Counted from the first letter of the stretch, positions 1 through 9,774 are shown. The stretch is 28,017 nt of DNA from Lachnospiraceae bacterium UBA3711 (GCA_002371345.1 DFHY01000007.1:1028-29044); one strand, 5' to 3'. Translations and numbers: made by a program. Notes: generated from the letters alone by a model not told the origin.

Positions 1-1
1 G

Positions 2-1057
2 GGCAACGGCATAGATCCTCTTGAGATCATCGATAAGTACGGAGCTGACGCGCTGAGGCTGACGCTTGTCACCGGAAACGCGCCGGGAAACGATATGCGC
101 TTCTATTTTGAGCGTGTTGAGAACTCCCGCAATTTCGCGAACAAGGTATGGAACGCGACCAGATTCATATTGATGAATCTCGATAAGAGCGAGGTGCCGG
201 ATCAGATAGACATGGGCATGCTCACAAACGCGGATCGCTGGATTCTGTCGAAGGTCAATACACTGGCTAAGGAAGTAACTGAGAACATGGACAAGTTCGA
301 GCTGGGTATTGCCGTGCAGAAGGTCTATGACTTCCTGTGGGATGAGTTCTGCGACTGGTATATCGAGATGGTCAAGCCGCGTCTGTATCATGACAGCGAC
401 CCGACCAAGAGCGCGGCTCTGTGGACCCTGAAGCATACGCTGGTCCGGGCTCTCAAGCTGCTCCATCCGTTTATGCCGTTTATTACTGAGGCCCTGTATC
501 AGTCGGTAAATGATACTGAGGATTCCATCATGGTTTCCGACTGGCCGGTATACAGCTCTGACTGGAGCTTCGAGGCCGAGGAGTCCGAGATTGAGACAAT
601 CAAGGATGCGGTCCGCGCGATCAGGGCTGTCCGCACCTCAATGAATGTTCCTCCATCACAGAAAGCGAGGGTATTCGTGGTGTCTTCGGATGACCGGATC
701 CGTGAGATCTTTGAGAAGGACGCGCTGTTCTTCGCGGCCCTGGCATCAGCTTCCGAGGTTATCGTGCAGAAGGAGAGGGAGGGCATCGCGGACGATGCCG
801 TCTCCACGCTGATCCACAACGCCTCGATATTCATTCCTATGGAGGAGCTTGTGGACATAGCGAAGGAGATAGAGCGGCTTACACGAGAGCAGAAGAAGCT
901 GGAGGGAGAGCTTAAGCGCTCAAACGGCATGCTCCATAATGAGAAGTTCCTGTCCAGGGCGCCTCAGGCAAAGGTCGAAGAGGAGAAGGCGAAGCTTAAG
1001 AAGTACGAGCAGCTTATGGCGCAGGTGACAGAGCGCCTGGAACAGCTCAGAACCTGA
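2..1057 (+). CDS. valS: Valine-tRNA ligase, C-terminal part (5' truncated by window edge)
   Basis: This is the end of a class I aminoacyl-tRNA synthetase that charges tRNA-Val in the cytoplasm. The frame is open from base 2, before the first ATG at 95. The first residues, GNGIDPLEIIDKYGADALR, are those that directly follow the KMSKS signature in ValRS, so the catalytic domain lies just outside the window. The motif NSRNFANKVWNATRF is typical of ValRS. Next comes the helical anticodon-binding domain (for example WDEFCDWYIEMVKPRLY and LLHPFMPFITEALYQ). The last 70 or so residues are charged and form the C-terminal coiled-coil arm that contacts tRNA. The stop is TGA at 1055-1057. In many Firmicutes folC follows valS; here it does not, and a 153-base gap leads to an unrelated secreted protein. 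The identification is firm. Confidence 0.97.
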   Translation, partial: GNGIDPLEIIDKYGADALRLTLVTGNAPGNDMRFYFERVENSRNFANKVWNATRFILMNLDKSEVPDQIDMGMLTNADRWILSKVNTLAKEVTENMDKFELGIAVQKVYDFLWDEFCDWYIEMVKPRLYHDSDPTKSAALWTLKHTLVRALKLLHPFMPFITEALYQSVNDTEDSIMVSDWPVYSSDWSFEAEESEIETIKDAVRAIRAVRTSMNVPPSQKARVFVVSSDDRIREIFEKDALFFAALASASEVIVQKEREGIADDAVSTLIHNASIFIPMEELVDIAKEIERLTREQKKLEGELKRSNGMLHNEKFLSRAPQAKVEEEKAKLKKYEQLMAQVTERLEQLRT

Positions 1058-1151
1058 AGCTGACTATAAAGCTCCGGCATCCTGATTTGCATGGTTTAAG
1101 AAAAACTTCATAATAAAAAAAGTCCGGGAACCGAATTGCCGATCGCGCGGG

Positions 1152-1160
1152 TGCTACAAT
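1152..1160 (+). promoter_or_regulatory. Extended -10 promoter for the YARHG gene
   Basis: The 153-base gap after valS contains TGCTACAAT, an extended -10 element (TG-N-TACAAT), 51 bases before the next start codon. No good -35 box is seen at the normal distance; TTGCCG at 1136-1141 is only 13 bases away. An AT-rich run at 1100-1121 lies further upstream. A strong ribosome site, AGGAGGG, at 1194-1200 follows. The call rests on sequence pattern alone. Confidence 0.5.
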
Positions 1161-1210
1161 AAAGTCACCGCAGATGATCGGCGGTTTGGTTTTAGGAGGG
1201 AGAGCTGATT

Positions 1211-2326
1211 ATGAAGAGAGAGAAGAAGATATTGGACAGCAGACCGGCTATGCTTATATCCGTGCTGTTTCTGGCTGTGTTCCTGTCAGCAGCTGCGGGC
1301 CGGAAGGTCAGCGCGGAGCAGGCATACGGATATCTGCTTCCGTCCAGCGGCTATACTTATCTGGATGAGAGCGCGGTGGCAGGCTGGCCGGCGCAGGTAG
1401 TATGTTACGCGAAGAACGAGATCTACGCGCGCAACGGCAGGCAGTTCGTATCGACGGAGCTCCAGAACTGGTTCAACATGCAGTACTGGTATACTCCGAT
1501 CTACACGCCGGACCAGTTTTCGGATTCGATGCTGAACACCTACGAGACGGCAAATGTCCAGATGCTGACGAATGTGGAGGCATCGCTCGGGATGTATGCT
1601 CTTGACAGCAACAGCTACAGCTATGATCTGGTCCGTTCGTATCTGAGCGGCGCGGGAGCCACCCAGTATTATGTGAATCCTGACACCTACATATTCTATG
1701 ACAGCGACACGAGATACCTGACGGACGCGGATGTAAGCACGCTCAGCGCCCAGGAGCTTTGCTACGCCAAGAACGAGATCTACGCCCGCAGAGGCTATAT
1801 CTTCGCGTCGACCGAGCTTTCCGATTACTTTAACGGAAAAAACTGGTACTGGGGAACGGCTGACGCCTCTTCCTTCAGCGATTCGGTTTTCAACGCTGTG
1901 GAAGCGGCGAACATAGCGCTTCTGCAGCAGAAGGAATACGCCCTGGTTCCGGGCGGGTATGTTCTCGACCAGCCGGGATATACTTACCAGAACATCGGAT
2001 CCTATTCCGGCGGCAGTATAGTACACACAGGCAGCAGCGACTATATATTCTATGACAGCGCGGTGCGGCGTCTGACGGCGTCGGAGGTGTCGGCTCTGTC
2101 GCTTCAGCAGATGTGCTACGCCAGGAACGAGATCTACGCACGCCGCGGGTACATATTCCAGTCACAGGAGCTGAGGGATTACTTCGGAAGCAAGAGCTGG
2201 TACTATCCGACAGTACCGGCAGCGTCCTTCTCGGATCAGGTATTCAACAGTGTGGAGATCGCGAACATAGATCTTCTCAAGCAGTATGAGTATTCGATCA
2301 ACCCGAACGGATATCAGCTCTACTGA
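1211..2326 (+). CDS. Secreted protein with three YARHG domains
   Basis: This 371-residue protein has an N-terminal signal peptide: a basic start (MKREKK), a hydrophobic stretch near residues 14-30, and a likely signal peptidase cut after KVSA near residue 35. The rest is three YARHG domains with core motifs at about residues 65-76 (CYAKNEIYARNG), 184-195 (CYAKNEIYARRG) and 302-313 (CYARNEIYARRG). Each is followed by an aromatic block (for example NWYW and SWYY) and an FSD...N...E.ANI.LL helix. Copies two and three are preceded by a shared YIFYDS linker, so they are the closest pair. No cell-wall sorting signal or lipobox is visible, so the protein is probably released or loosely bound. YARHG domains are extracellular and of unknown function. 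The start is set by AGGAGGG ten bases upstream. The gene appears to stand alone, between its own promoter and a long hairpin. Confidence 0.9.
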   Translation: MKREKKILDSRPAMLISVLFLAVFLSAAAGRKVSAEQAYGYLLPSSGYTYLDESAVAGWPAQVVCYAKNEIYARNGRQFVSTELQNWFNMQYWYTPIYTPDQFSDSMLNTYETANVQMLTNVEASLGMYALDSNSYSYDLVRSYLSGAGATQYYVNPDTYIFYDSDTRYLTDADVSTLSAQELCYAKNEIYARRGYIFASTELSDYFNGKNWYWGTADASSFSDSVFNAVEAANIALLQQKEYALVPGGYVLDQPGYTYQNIGSYSGGSIVHTGSSDYIFYDSAVRRLTASEVSALSLQQMCYARNEIYARRGYIFQSQELRDYFGSKSWYYPTVPAASFSDQVFNSVEIANIDLLKQYEYSINPNGYQLY

Positions 2327-2332
2327 TCAGAT

Positions 2333-2426
2333 GCGCAGCGAGGGGCTGCCTCATTAAAGCAACAGGGTCATAAACAGTATATTGTTTATGGATCCTGTTG
2401 CTTTAATGAGGCAGCCTTGTCTGCGC
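2333..2426. repeat. Long near-perfect inverted repeat (giant stem-loop) between the YARHG gene and addB
   Basis: The arms at 2344-2376 and 2383-2416 pair almost perfectly around a 6-base loop (GTATAT). The lower 23 base pairs (GGCTGCC through AACAGG) are exact, a small mismatch and bulge follow, and then CATAAACA pairs with TGTTTATG. Outside them GCGCAG (2333-2338) pairs with CTGCGC (2421-2426), with a 5-base internal loop on the left and 4 on the right. It begins six bases after the YARHG stop codon and ends 33 bases before addB. It could act as a transcription terminator in either direction, but there is no clear T-run after the stem. The stem is also far longer than a normal terminator, so a palindromic mobile repeat of the MITE or REP type is an alternative. 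Confidence 0.75.
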
Positions 2427-2459
2427 CGACAGGTTTTACGGATAGAACGGAGATACACC

Positions 2460-5400
2460 ATGTCACTGATTCTGATACCAGGAGTGCCCGGAAGCGGCAA
2501 GAGCCATATGCTGTTCCGGCGGGTTCTGAGAGAAGCAGGACAGAACCCTATGGGAAGGTATATTGTGCTTGTCCCGGAGCAGAATACGCTCCAGACCCAG
2601 AAAGCGCTCGTGTCGATGAGCGACAGCGGCGGTATCTGGAATATTGATGTCCTCAGCTTTACCCGTCTTGCGTACCGGGTATTTGAACACACCGGAGCTG
2701 CCAGACGGCAGATTCTCTCAGAGACAGGAAAGGTACTGCTTCTTCGCCTGATCGCGGCGAGAGAGGGGGACAGGATACCGCTTCTGTCCGGTATTCTTGA
2801 CCGTCCCGGATCCCTGTCCGAGATCAAGTCTGTCCTGTCCGAGATGGACCAGTACGGAATCGGCCCGGAGGAGCTTGCCGGAATAAGAAATTCCGTGCTC
2901 GGCGGCGCGTCTCATCCGGCATTGTCCCGGAAGCTTTCGGAGATCGGGCTCCTCCAGAAGGCATATGAGGACTATCAGAAGGGACATTTTATAACAGGAG
3001 AGAAGCTTCCGAGAGTGCTGAGCGAGAAGGCGCCTTATGATGAGACGCTGAAGGACGCGGTATTTTTTCTTGACGGCTTCACGGGGCTTACGCCGGCACA
3101 GCTTCAGGTCATAACCACCCTGCTCACAATCGCGAAGGATATAATGGTTACAGTGACTATTGACCCGGACGAACTGCCACATATGCAGCCCGGAGCGCCG
3201 GGAGATGATCTGGGAAAGCGTCTTATGGCTATGCGTACGTCGGATCATGAGCTTTTTGCGCTGTCTAAGAGAACTGTCATGTCTCTGGCGGGATGCGCGG
3301 ACAAGGCGCGTGTTCCGGTCCGTATACTCCCGTCTTACGGGGATGAAGGAAAGAGGCATGCCGCGGGAGGAGAGCTTGAGCACCTTGAGAGACATCTTTT
3401 CCGCGCCGGCGCGGCCGGTATGGACAGATACTCCGGGAAGGGCGCGCAGCATGAGATATTTCTGCGGCAGTGCGCCGATCCCTGGGATGAGGCTGTGTCA
3501 GCCGCGGTCACGATAGAGGAACTGATCCGCGCCGGGGTGCGGTACAGGGAGATAGCTGTTGTCTGCGGAAGCCTGAAGGATTACGCTGAGTATGTCAGAA
3601 GAGCGATGTCTGTCTATGATATCCCCTGCTATATCGACCGTTCAAGCACCGTCGTCATGAATCCCGCTTTTGAATTCGTACGCTGTGCCATAGTTATTCT
3701 TGAGAAGAACTTTTCGTATGAGAGTGTCATGGCGCTTCTTCGTACGGGGCTTGCCCTTGATCCTGAGAGTGATGACATAGACAGCCTGGAGAACTATCTT
3801 CTGGCTGCCGGTATCCGCGGAAGACGCATGTGGTCGGATCCGTTTACGAGACAGACACGCGGAGGGGATGAGGAACTGAGACTCACAGCCGAGAGCCTGC
3901 GGGTGAAGTTCATGGAGCATTTTGAACCGTTCGCGGAACAGATGAAGAGGTCCAGGGCGGTGTTCTCGGACTATGCCGGGGCCGTCTGGAATCTTCTTAT
4001 CGCATTCGGCGTACCGCGCAGACTCATCAGCTTCAGTGAGAACTGCCTGGAGGAAGGCCGCGAGGACAGGTCGCAGGAATATTCCCAGGTTATAGGGGTC
4101 ATCAGCAGTGTGCTTGATGAGGCAGCCCTTCTGATGGGGGGAGAGACTGTGTCGAGGGAGCAGTTTGCCGACATCCTCAGGGCGGGTTTCTCGGAGGCAA
4201 AGATAGGTATCCTTCCCCGCGGCGTCGACCAGGTCCAGGTCGCTGACCTGGAACGCTCAAGGCTTGAGAATATGAAGGCCGTTCTGTTTATCGGGCTGAA
4301 TGACGGGTATGTTCCTTTGAGGAGACAGGCAGGCGGAGTACTCACTGATGTGGAGAGAGAGTATCTGCGCTCGAATAACATCCACCTGGCGCCTACTGCC
4401 AGGGAGGAAGCCAGCATACAGAAGTTCTATCTGTATCTGACACTGACCAAACCGTCCGCGGCGCTCTATCTGTCATGGTCTGCGGCTAAGCGGACAGGAG
4501 AGGAGATGAGGCCGGCCGCTGTTCTGAGAAGCATTCAGGCGATGTTCCCGAATGTGAAATGGGCCGGCGCGTCGTCAGCTTCGGCGTTTGACAGCGTAAC
4601 CTCGCTGAAGACCGGGAGAAGGGTTCTGTCGCAGGGGCTGAGCGACTACCTGTACGCCGACAGGATGACGGCGGACTGGAATATGCCTAAGCTGAGAGAA
4701 CTTGTCAATCTGTACCGGAGGAAGGGAGACAGCAGGCCTGAAAGTGTTGAGGAATATTTGAGAAGACTTACGGAGAGTGAGAGCGCGCCCGCCCTTGACG
4801 CCGGGACCGCACTCGCCCTGTACGGCAATGTCCTCGGCGGGAGCGTCACGAGACTGGAGGAGTTTTCAGGCTGCGCGTTCAGACATTTCGCTGATTACGG
4901 CCTTAAACTCATGGAGAGGGAAGAGTTCACCGTGCGTCCTCTTGAGATAGGGAACCTGCTTCACAGGGCGGTCGAGATCTTCTCGGAAAGGCTCGGCCGG
5001 GAGGACAGCCTGGAAACATGGCGAAGTATCGATGATGATAAAAGGGATGCGCTGGCAAGGGAAGCTCTCAAAACCGCGATTGAGGATGAACACAGCGCGC
5101 AGCTGTATGCGGACAGCCGCCGCTCGCTTGAGACACTCGGACGCTGCGAGAGGATTCTCCTGCGCTCTGTTAAGACCATTCAGAGCCAGATCATTGCCGG
5201 AGACTTTGAGCCGGTATACTTTGAGTGGCCTTTCGGGAGAAGGGACACAGAGGGCGCATGGATAGAGGGGCTTCAGGGCGGCAGAAGGATGAAACTCACC
5301 GGAAAGATAGACCGTATAGACGAGTGTGCTGACGGTGAGGCTGAGAAACTCTATATCAAGATTATTGATTACAAATCATCCGGGCATGATGTCGACCTCG

Positions 5401-5996
5401 GGAGTCTGATAGACGGGGAACAGCTTCAGCTGCTGGTGTACCTTGACGCCGCAGCGCGTCTTGAGCAGATGGCTAATCCGGACAGGGAAGTCATATGCGC
5501 CGGCGCGTTTTACTTCTCGTTCCAGGATCCTGTCGTTGAGCTTGACACAGTACCTGACGAAGACCGTACGGAGGCTTCGATCCTTGGTGAAATGAGGCTT
5601 CGCGGACTTGTGAACGGCAGGATGGACGCGGCGCTGAGGATGGACCGCAGCCTTGCGGGCGGAGGCTCTTCGCTCGTGATACCGGCATACCGCAATAAGA
5701 GCGGAGATCTGAGGTCTTCCGATAATGTGATCTCAGACAGGCAGTTTGGCCTGCTGAGAAGCTATGTCCGTGAACGTATGAGAATGATCGCCTCTTCCAT
5801 TCTTGCGGGTGAGATAGCGCCGAACCCGTCGCGCAGGGATTCACGCACCACAACATGTACAGGATGCCCGTACAGGGATGTTTGCGGGTTTGACCCGCAC
5901 CGGAAGGGTATGTCCTACCGGGAGAAGGAGAAGCGAAGCGGAAAAGAGATCTGGGAGATAATCGAGAGGACAGAAGATGCCAAACTGGACGGATGA
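2460..5996 (+). CDS. addB: ATP-dependent helicase/deoxyribonuclease subunit B
   Basis: AddB pairs with AddA in the AddAB enzyme, which resects double-strand DNA ends for RecA-dependent repair. The 1178-residue length fits the family (about 1160). A Walker A motif, GVPGSGKS, is at residues 8-15. The RecB-type nuclease core is at D970-Y971-K972 (IIDYKSSG), followed by GEQLQLLVYLDA. The four cysteines that hold the AddB iron-sulfur cluster are present: C805 and then C1133-x2-C1136-x5-C1142. An open frame runs upstream to a TTG at 2382, but that lies inside the long hairpin. The ATG at 2460 has GGAG seven bases upstream and begins MSLILIPG, as expected, so I chose it. The 3' end overlaps addA by 20 bases, which suggests translational coupling. 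Confidence 0.97.
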   Translation: MSLILIPGVPGSGKSHMLFRRVLREAGQNPMGRYIVLVPEQNTLQTQKALVSMSDSGGIWNIDVLSFTRLAYRVFEHTGAARRQILSETGKVLLLRLIAAREGDRIPLLSGILDRPGSLSEIKSVLSEMDQYGIGPEELAGIRNSVLGGASHPALSRKLSEIGLLQKAYEDYQKGHFITGEKLPRVLSEKAPYDETLKDAVFFLDGFTGLTPAQLQVITTLLTIAKDIMVTVTIDPDELPHMQPGAPGDDLGKRLMAMRTSDHELFALSKRTVMSLAGCADKARVPVRILPSYGDEGKRHAAGGELEHLERHLFRAGAAGMDRYSGKGAQHEIFLRQCADPWDEAVSAAVTIEELIRAGVRYREIAVVCGSLKDYAEYVRRAMSVYDIPCYIDRSSTVVMNPAFEFVRCAIVILEKNFSYESVMALLRTGLALDPESDDIDSLENYLLAAGIRGRRMWSDPFTRQTRGGDEELRLTAESLRVKFMEHFEPFAEQMKRSRAVFSDYAGAVWNLLIAFGVPRRLISFSENCLEEGREDRSQEYSQVIGVISSVLDEAALLMGGETVSREQFADILRAGFSEAKIGILPRGVDQVQVADLERSRLENMKAVLFIGLNDGYVPLRRQAGGVLTDVEREYLRSNNIHLAPTAREEASIQKFYLYLTLTKPSAALYLSWSAAKRTGEEMRPAAVLRSIQAMFPNVKWAGASSASAFDSVTSLKTGRRVLSQGLSDYLYADRMTADWNMPKLRELVNLYRRKGDSRPESVEEYLRRLTESESAPALDAGTALALYGNVLGGSVTRLEEFSGCAFRHFADYGLKLMEREEFTVRPLEIGNLLHRAVEIFSERLGREDSLETWRSIDDDKRDALAREALKTAIEDEHSAQLYADSRRSLETLGRCERILLRSVKTIQSQIIAGDFEPVYFEWPFGRRDTEGAWIEGLQGGRRMKLTGKIDRIDECADGEAEKLYIKIIDYKSSGHDVDLGSLIDGEQLQLLVYLDAAARLEQMANPDREVICAGAFYFSFQDPVVELDTVPDEDRTEASILGEMRLRGLVNGRMDAALRMDRSLAGGGSSLVIPAYRNKSGDLRSSDNVISDRQFGLLRSYVRERMRMIASSILAGEIAPNPSRRDSRTTTCTGCPYRDVCGFDPHRKGMSYREKEKRSGKEIWEIIERTEDAKLDG

Positions 5997-8900
5997 ACAG
6001 AAACAGGTGATAGTCTCACGCGGGCAGAACCTTCTTGTGAGCGCCGCCGCCGGCTCCGGCAAGACCGCGGTTATAGTGGGGCGTATCATGGAGAAGGTTC
6101 TGGATCCGGAGTCCCCTGTGGATATAGACCGCATGCTGGTCGTCACCTTCACCAACGCCGCTGCCGCTTCACTTCGGGAGAAGATCCGGGTGCGCCTTGA
6201 GGAGGAGACTGCCGGCGCGGATAAGAGGAGGGCTGAGGAGGCTATGCGCCAGCTCTCCATGCTGTCGTCGGATCATATCGAGACGATAGACCGCTTCTGC
6301 CGCGAGATCGTGCTGGACCACGCCGACGCGCTGGAGATTGACCCGTCATTCAGGATAGCGGATGAGGGAGAACTTCAGCTTCTTCAGTCTGAGACGGTTT
6401 CAGAGGTGATAGAGGAGAGCTTCGATGACCCGGATGAGGAGTGGCGCCGGGCCTTTCTTGACTTCTCGCGGCTCTATGCCCCCGGAAAGACAGACAAGGG
6501 GCTTGAGGACCTGATCCTGAGCTTCTACAGGTTCTCTATGTCACATGAATTTCCGAAAAAATGGCGTCATGACTGCGCCTCTTTATACCGCGGGGATTCC
6601 GGTTCGGCAGAATGGATGCGGTATCTTGAGGAGAGTGTCATTATGCGTCTTCGCGAGATTCATGACAGGCTTGAGGAGGGGCTCGGGATATGCGGCATGG
6701 AGTCTGGACCGTACCATTATGCCGCGGCGATGGCGGAGCATGAGGCCCTGCTTGACAGGCTTATTCACTGCGGAAGCATCAGTGATATCGGAGATGAACT
6801 CAGATGCTTCACCTGGCCGCGCCCCGGCGTGAAGAAGAGGAAAAAGGACGCGCCGTTGGTCGACGAGACACTTGAAACTCTGGTTAAGAGCATTCGGGAC
6901 CAGGCGAAAAAGGAGCTTGAGAATCTGGTGAAGCTCTACTTCTTCGCCCCTGATGAGCAGATGGAGAGGATGCGTTGTGATACCGCCGGATATATGGACG
7001 TCCTTGTCAGCCTTACCGACCGGTTTGAGGAACGTTTTTCAGACGCGAAGTCGTCGAGACGTATCGCGGACTTTTCTGATGTCGCCCACTGGGCACTGAG
7101 CGTGCTGATCGAGGTTGACGGGGATGGGATGCCTGTCCTGGACGAGGACGGAAGCTATATCAGAACCAGGATCGCGAATGAGTATGAAGAGTACTTCCAG
7201 GAGATATATATCGATGAGTACCAGGATTCAAACAGGGTCCAGGAGATCCTTCTGAGAAGCATAGCAAGACCTGGAGGCCGCTTTATGGTAGGAGATATGA
7301 AGCAGAGCATTTACAGGTTCAGGATGGCGGACACGGGCATCTTTCTTGAGAAGGAGAGGTCATATTCCCCGGATCCGGAAGCAAAGGAGCGCCGGGTCGG
7401 CCTGCACAGGAATTTCAGGAGCCGTCCTGAGGTGCTGGACGCTGTCAATCTTATCTTCCGCCAGGTGATGCGCAGCGAAACCGGTGGTGTGGAATACACT
7501 CAGGAGCAGGAGCTGCGGCCGGGATATGACTATCCGGAGGGAGACGCCGGCGTAAAGACAGGACCATTTTCCCGAGATATGACTCCGGAGCTTGTGATAG
7601 TACAGAAGAGCGATGTGCCTGGGGCGTCAACATCCGCAGAGGCGGAGGCGGCTATAGTCGCCCGGAGAATCCGTAGCATGGCAGGGCGCATGAATATCTA
7701 TGACAAGGAGAAGAACGTATACCGTCCGGTGAGGTATGACGATATAACCATACTGCTCAGGACAGCGTCCGGCTGGGCCGAGACCTTCTCAAGGGTGCTG
7801 GATGAGTACGGGATTCCGAACCGGCCCGATGCCAACACCGGGTATTTCGACGCTGTAGAAGTGCGTACAGTCCTGGCCTACCTGCATGTGCTCGACAATC
7901 CCAGGCAGGATATTCCGCTCGCGGCGTCACTTCGTTCAATTATCGGAGGGCTGAGTGATACTGACCTTGCCGTGATCCGCGCTCAGATGGGAAAGGGCAG
8001 CCTGTATGACTGTGTAAGACAATATGCGGATACGGGGGATGATCCGGATATCCGGCGCAGGCTGTCAGGCTTTCTGGGCATGACAAAGAAGCTGCGCGCC
8101 CTTGTGAAGGATACGCCGATTCATCTTCTTCTTTGGGAGATATTCGACAGAACCGGGTATGAGGAGCGGATCTGCGCCATGGAGGGAGGCCGGCAGAAGA
8201 TGGCCAATCTGGAGCTTCTCGCTGACATGGCAATGTCGTATGAAGAGACCAGCTACAGAGGGCTGTTTCACTTCATACGGTATATTGAAAAGCTGAGGAA
8301 AGCCCAGAGGGATGTCGGGCAGGCATCGGACAACGGAGGCGGCAATCTTGTACGCATCATGACTATGCACAAGAGCAAGGGACTTGAATTTCCCGTCGTA
8401 TTTGTCAGCGGGCTCTGCAAGCGGTTTAACCTTCAGGATTCGAGAGGCGCCCTCGCGATGCATGAGCACCTGGGTGCCGGGCTGGACTACCGGGACAAGA
8501 ACAGGATGTACAGGATGCGGAGCCGCATACGGAGTGCCATAGCGGAGAGGATACGCACGGATTCGATAGGAGAGGAGCTGAGGGTGCTGTATGTAGCGAT
8601 GACGCGCGCGGAGCAGAAGCTGATCCTGACAGGATGCTCTGACAGCCGCGGGAGGATCATCAGGAAGGCCCTCGAGCGCCGTATGGATCGTGGAATGAAG
8701 ATACAGGCGGGCGCTGTCGCCGGAGCTTCATGCATGATGGACTGGATACTGGCGGCCCTGTCGCGCCATAACGCCGAGAGGGATTACTTTGACAGCGGAA
8801 GATGGGAAGGCCCGGAGCTTCGTGAGGACGAGGCGTCGTTTCTTCCCGGCATGTTCAGGATTGTCGAAGGCCAGGATGTTTCCGGGCAGCAGGACGCGGT

Positions 8901-9738
8901 GTCCGAAGAGGATGAGCGCCGCCTTGATGAACTGTTCTCACAGGATCCGGGCAGGATATCCGATCCGGCCCTTCACAGCCGCCTGGAATTCATGCTGTCA
9001 GAGCAGTATCCGTTCTCGGAGGGACGCTCGCATATGCCGCTCAAGCTGTCGGTGTCCGAGATCAAGCACGAGGCGTATGAGAGAGAACTCAGGCGCCTGA
9101 GCCTGGAAGAAGGAGGGCGGCAGCTTAACGGTGAAGAATCTGAAGATGCCGGGCCCGGAGGCGTCTCTGTTCCGACTCCAAGGTTCCTCAGCGGGGATGT
9201 CTCTGACGGTACGGTGTCGGGAGCGTCGGCCGGAAGTGCCTACCATCTTGTACTTGCCGAGCTTGACTTTGTACATGACCTCACGGAGGGACATATTCAG
9301 GCGCGGTTGGAAACCATGCTTAAGTGTGATAAAATCCAGAAAGAAGAAGCGGCGGCGGTTCAGACCGGAAAGATCGCGCGCTTTCTTGATTCCGATCTGG
9401 CCGGGCGCATGAGACGGGCGGCGATGGCCGGAAAGCTTCTGCGCGAGCAGCCGTTTGTAATAAGTCAGGACGCTGCTGATATTAATCCTGAGTGGAGCGG
9501 CGAAGAGCAGATACTCCTGCAGGGCATCATCGACGCGTTCTTTTTCGAGGATGATCATCTGATCCTTGTAGATTATAAGACAGACCGGGCGCGGCCCGGA
9601 GATGAGGAGAGCCTGGTGAGGCGGTACCGGGTTCAGTTTCAGCTCTATGCCGGAGCGCTGGAGAGGATGCTTGAACTGCCGGTGCAGGAGGCCTGGCTCT
9701 ATTCCCTGAGTCTTCAGAAGGCAATAAGGGTAGAGTAA
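5977..9738 (+). CDS. addA: ATP-dependent helicase/nuclease subunit A
   Basis: AddA is the UvrD-like helicase plus nuclease subunit of AddAB. It is 1253 residues long, near the usual size. Visible motifs in order are Walker A AAAGSGKT (residues 23-30); Walker B DEYQDS (413-418); motif III GDMKQSIYRFR (from 439); motif IV LHRNFRSRPEVLD; motif V TMHKSKGLEFP (around 797); motif VI LYVAMTRAEQKL (from 871); and the C-terminal RecB-family nuclease motif DYKTD (D1199, K1201) followed by QFQLYAGALER. All key residues are present, so both activities should be intact. The ATG at 5977 lies inside the end of addB and has GAGAGGA six bases upstream. The two subunits are presumably made together from one transcript. 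Regulation is not evident. Confidence 0.98.
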   Translation: MPNWTDEQKQVIVSRGQNLLVSAAAGSGKTAVIVGRIMEKVLDPESPVDIDRMLVVTFTNAAAASLREKIRVRLEEETAGADKRRAEEAMRQLSMLSSDHIETIDRFCREIVLDHADALEIDPSFRIADEGELQLLQSETVSEVIEESFDDPDEEWRRAFLDFSRLYAPGKTDKGLEDLILSFYRFSMSHEFPKKWRHDCASLYRGDSGSAEWMRYLEESVIMRLREIHDRLEEGLGICGMESGPYHYAAAMAEHEALLDRLIHCGSISDIGDELRCFTWPRPGVKKRKKDAPLVDETLETLVKSIRDQAKKELENLVKLYFFAPDEQMERMRCDTAGYMDVLVSLTDRFEERFSDAKSSRRIADFSDVAHWALSVLIEVDGDGMPVLDEDGSYIRTRIANEYEEYFQEIYIDEYQDSNRVQEILLRSIARPGGRFMVGDMKQSIYRFRMADTGIFLEKERSYSPDPEAKERRVGLHRNFRSRPEVLDAVNLIFRQVMRSETGGVEYTQEQELRPGYDYPEGDAGVKTGPFSRDMTPELVIVQKSDVPGASTSAEAEAAIVARRIRSMAGRMNIYDKEKNVYRPVRYDDITILLRTASGWAETFSRVLDEYGIPNRPDANTGYFDAVEVRTVLAYLHVLDNPRQDIPLAASLRSIIGGLSDTDLAVIRAQMGKGSLYDCVRQYADTGDDPDIRRRLSGFLGMTKKLRALVKDTPIHLLLWEIFDRTGYEERICAMEGGRQKMANLELLADMAMSYEETSYRGLFHFIRYIEKLRKAQRDVGQASDNGGGNLVRIMTMHKSKGLEFPVVFVSGLCKRFNLQDSRGALAMHEHLGAGLDYRDKNRMYRMRSRIRSAIAERIRTDSIGEELRVLYVAMTRAEQKLILTGCSDSRGRIIRKALERRMDRGMKIQAGAVAGASCMMDWILAALSRHNAERDYFDSGRWEGPELREDEASFLPGMFRIVEGQDVSGQQDAVSEEDERRLDELFSQDPGRISDPALHSRLEFMLSEQYPFSEGRSHMPLKLSVSEIKHEAYERELRRLSLEEGGRQLNGEESEDAGPGGVSVPTPRFLSGDVSDGTVSGASAGSAYHLVLAELDFVHDLTEGHIQARLETMLKCDKIQKEEAAAVQTGKIARFLDSDLAGRMRRAAMAGKLLREQPFVISQDAADINPEWSGEEQILLQGIIDAFFFEDDHLILVDYKTDRARPGDEESLVRRYRVQFQLYAGALERMLELPVQEAWLYSLSLQKAIRVE

Positions 9739-9774
9739 TACATTCCGTCCCGGCCTGATTGCTGCCGGGGGCGC

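Noticed and set aside
1286..2026. Open frame of 246 codons on the - strand across the YARHG gene
   Set aside because: It is the mirror of a repeat-rich coding sequence, has no recognisable domain or ribosome site, and lies wholly inside a well-supported gene.
2382..2459. Upstream extension of addB to a TTG start
   Set aside because: The extra 26 codons lie in the giant hairpin and do not look like AddB. The ATG at 2460 has a good ribosome site and the expected N terminus.
2718..3452. Open frame of 244 codons on the - strand within addB
   Set aside because: It is basic and low in pattern, with no plausible start site, inside a clear addB coding region.
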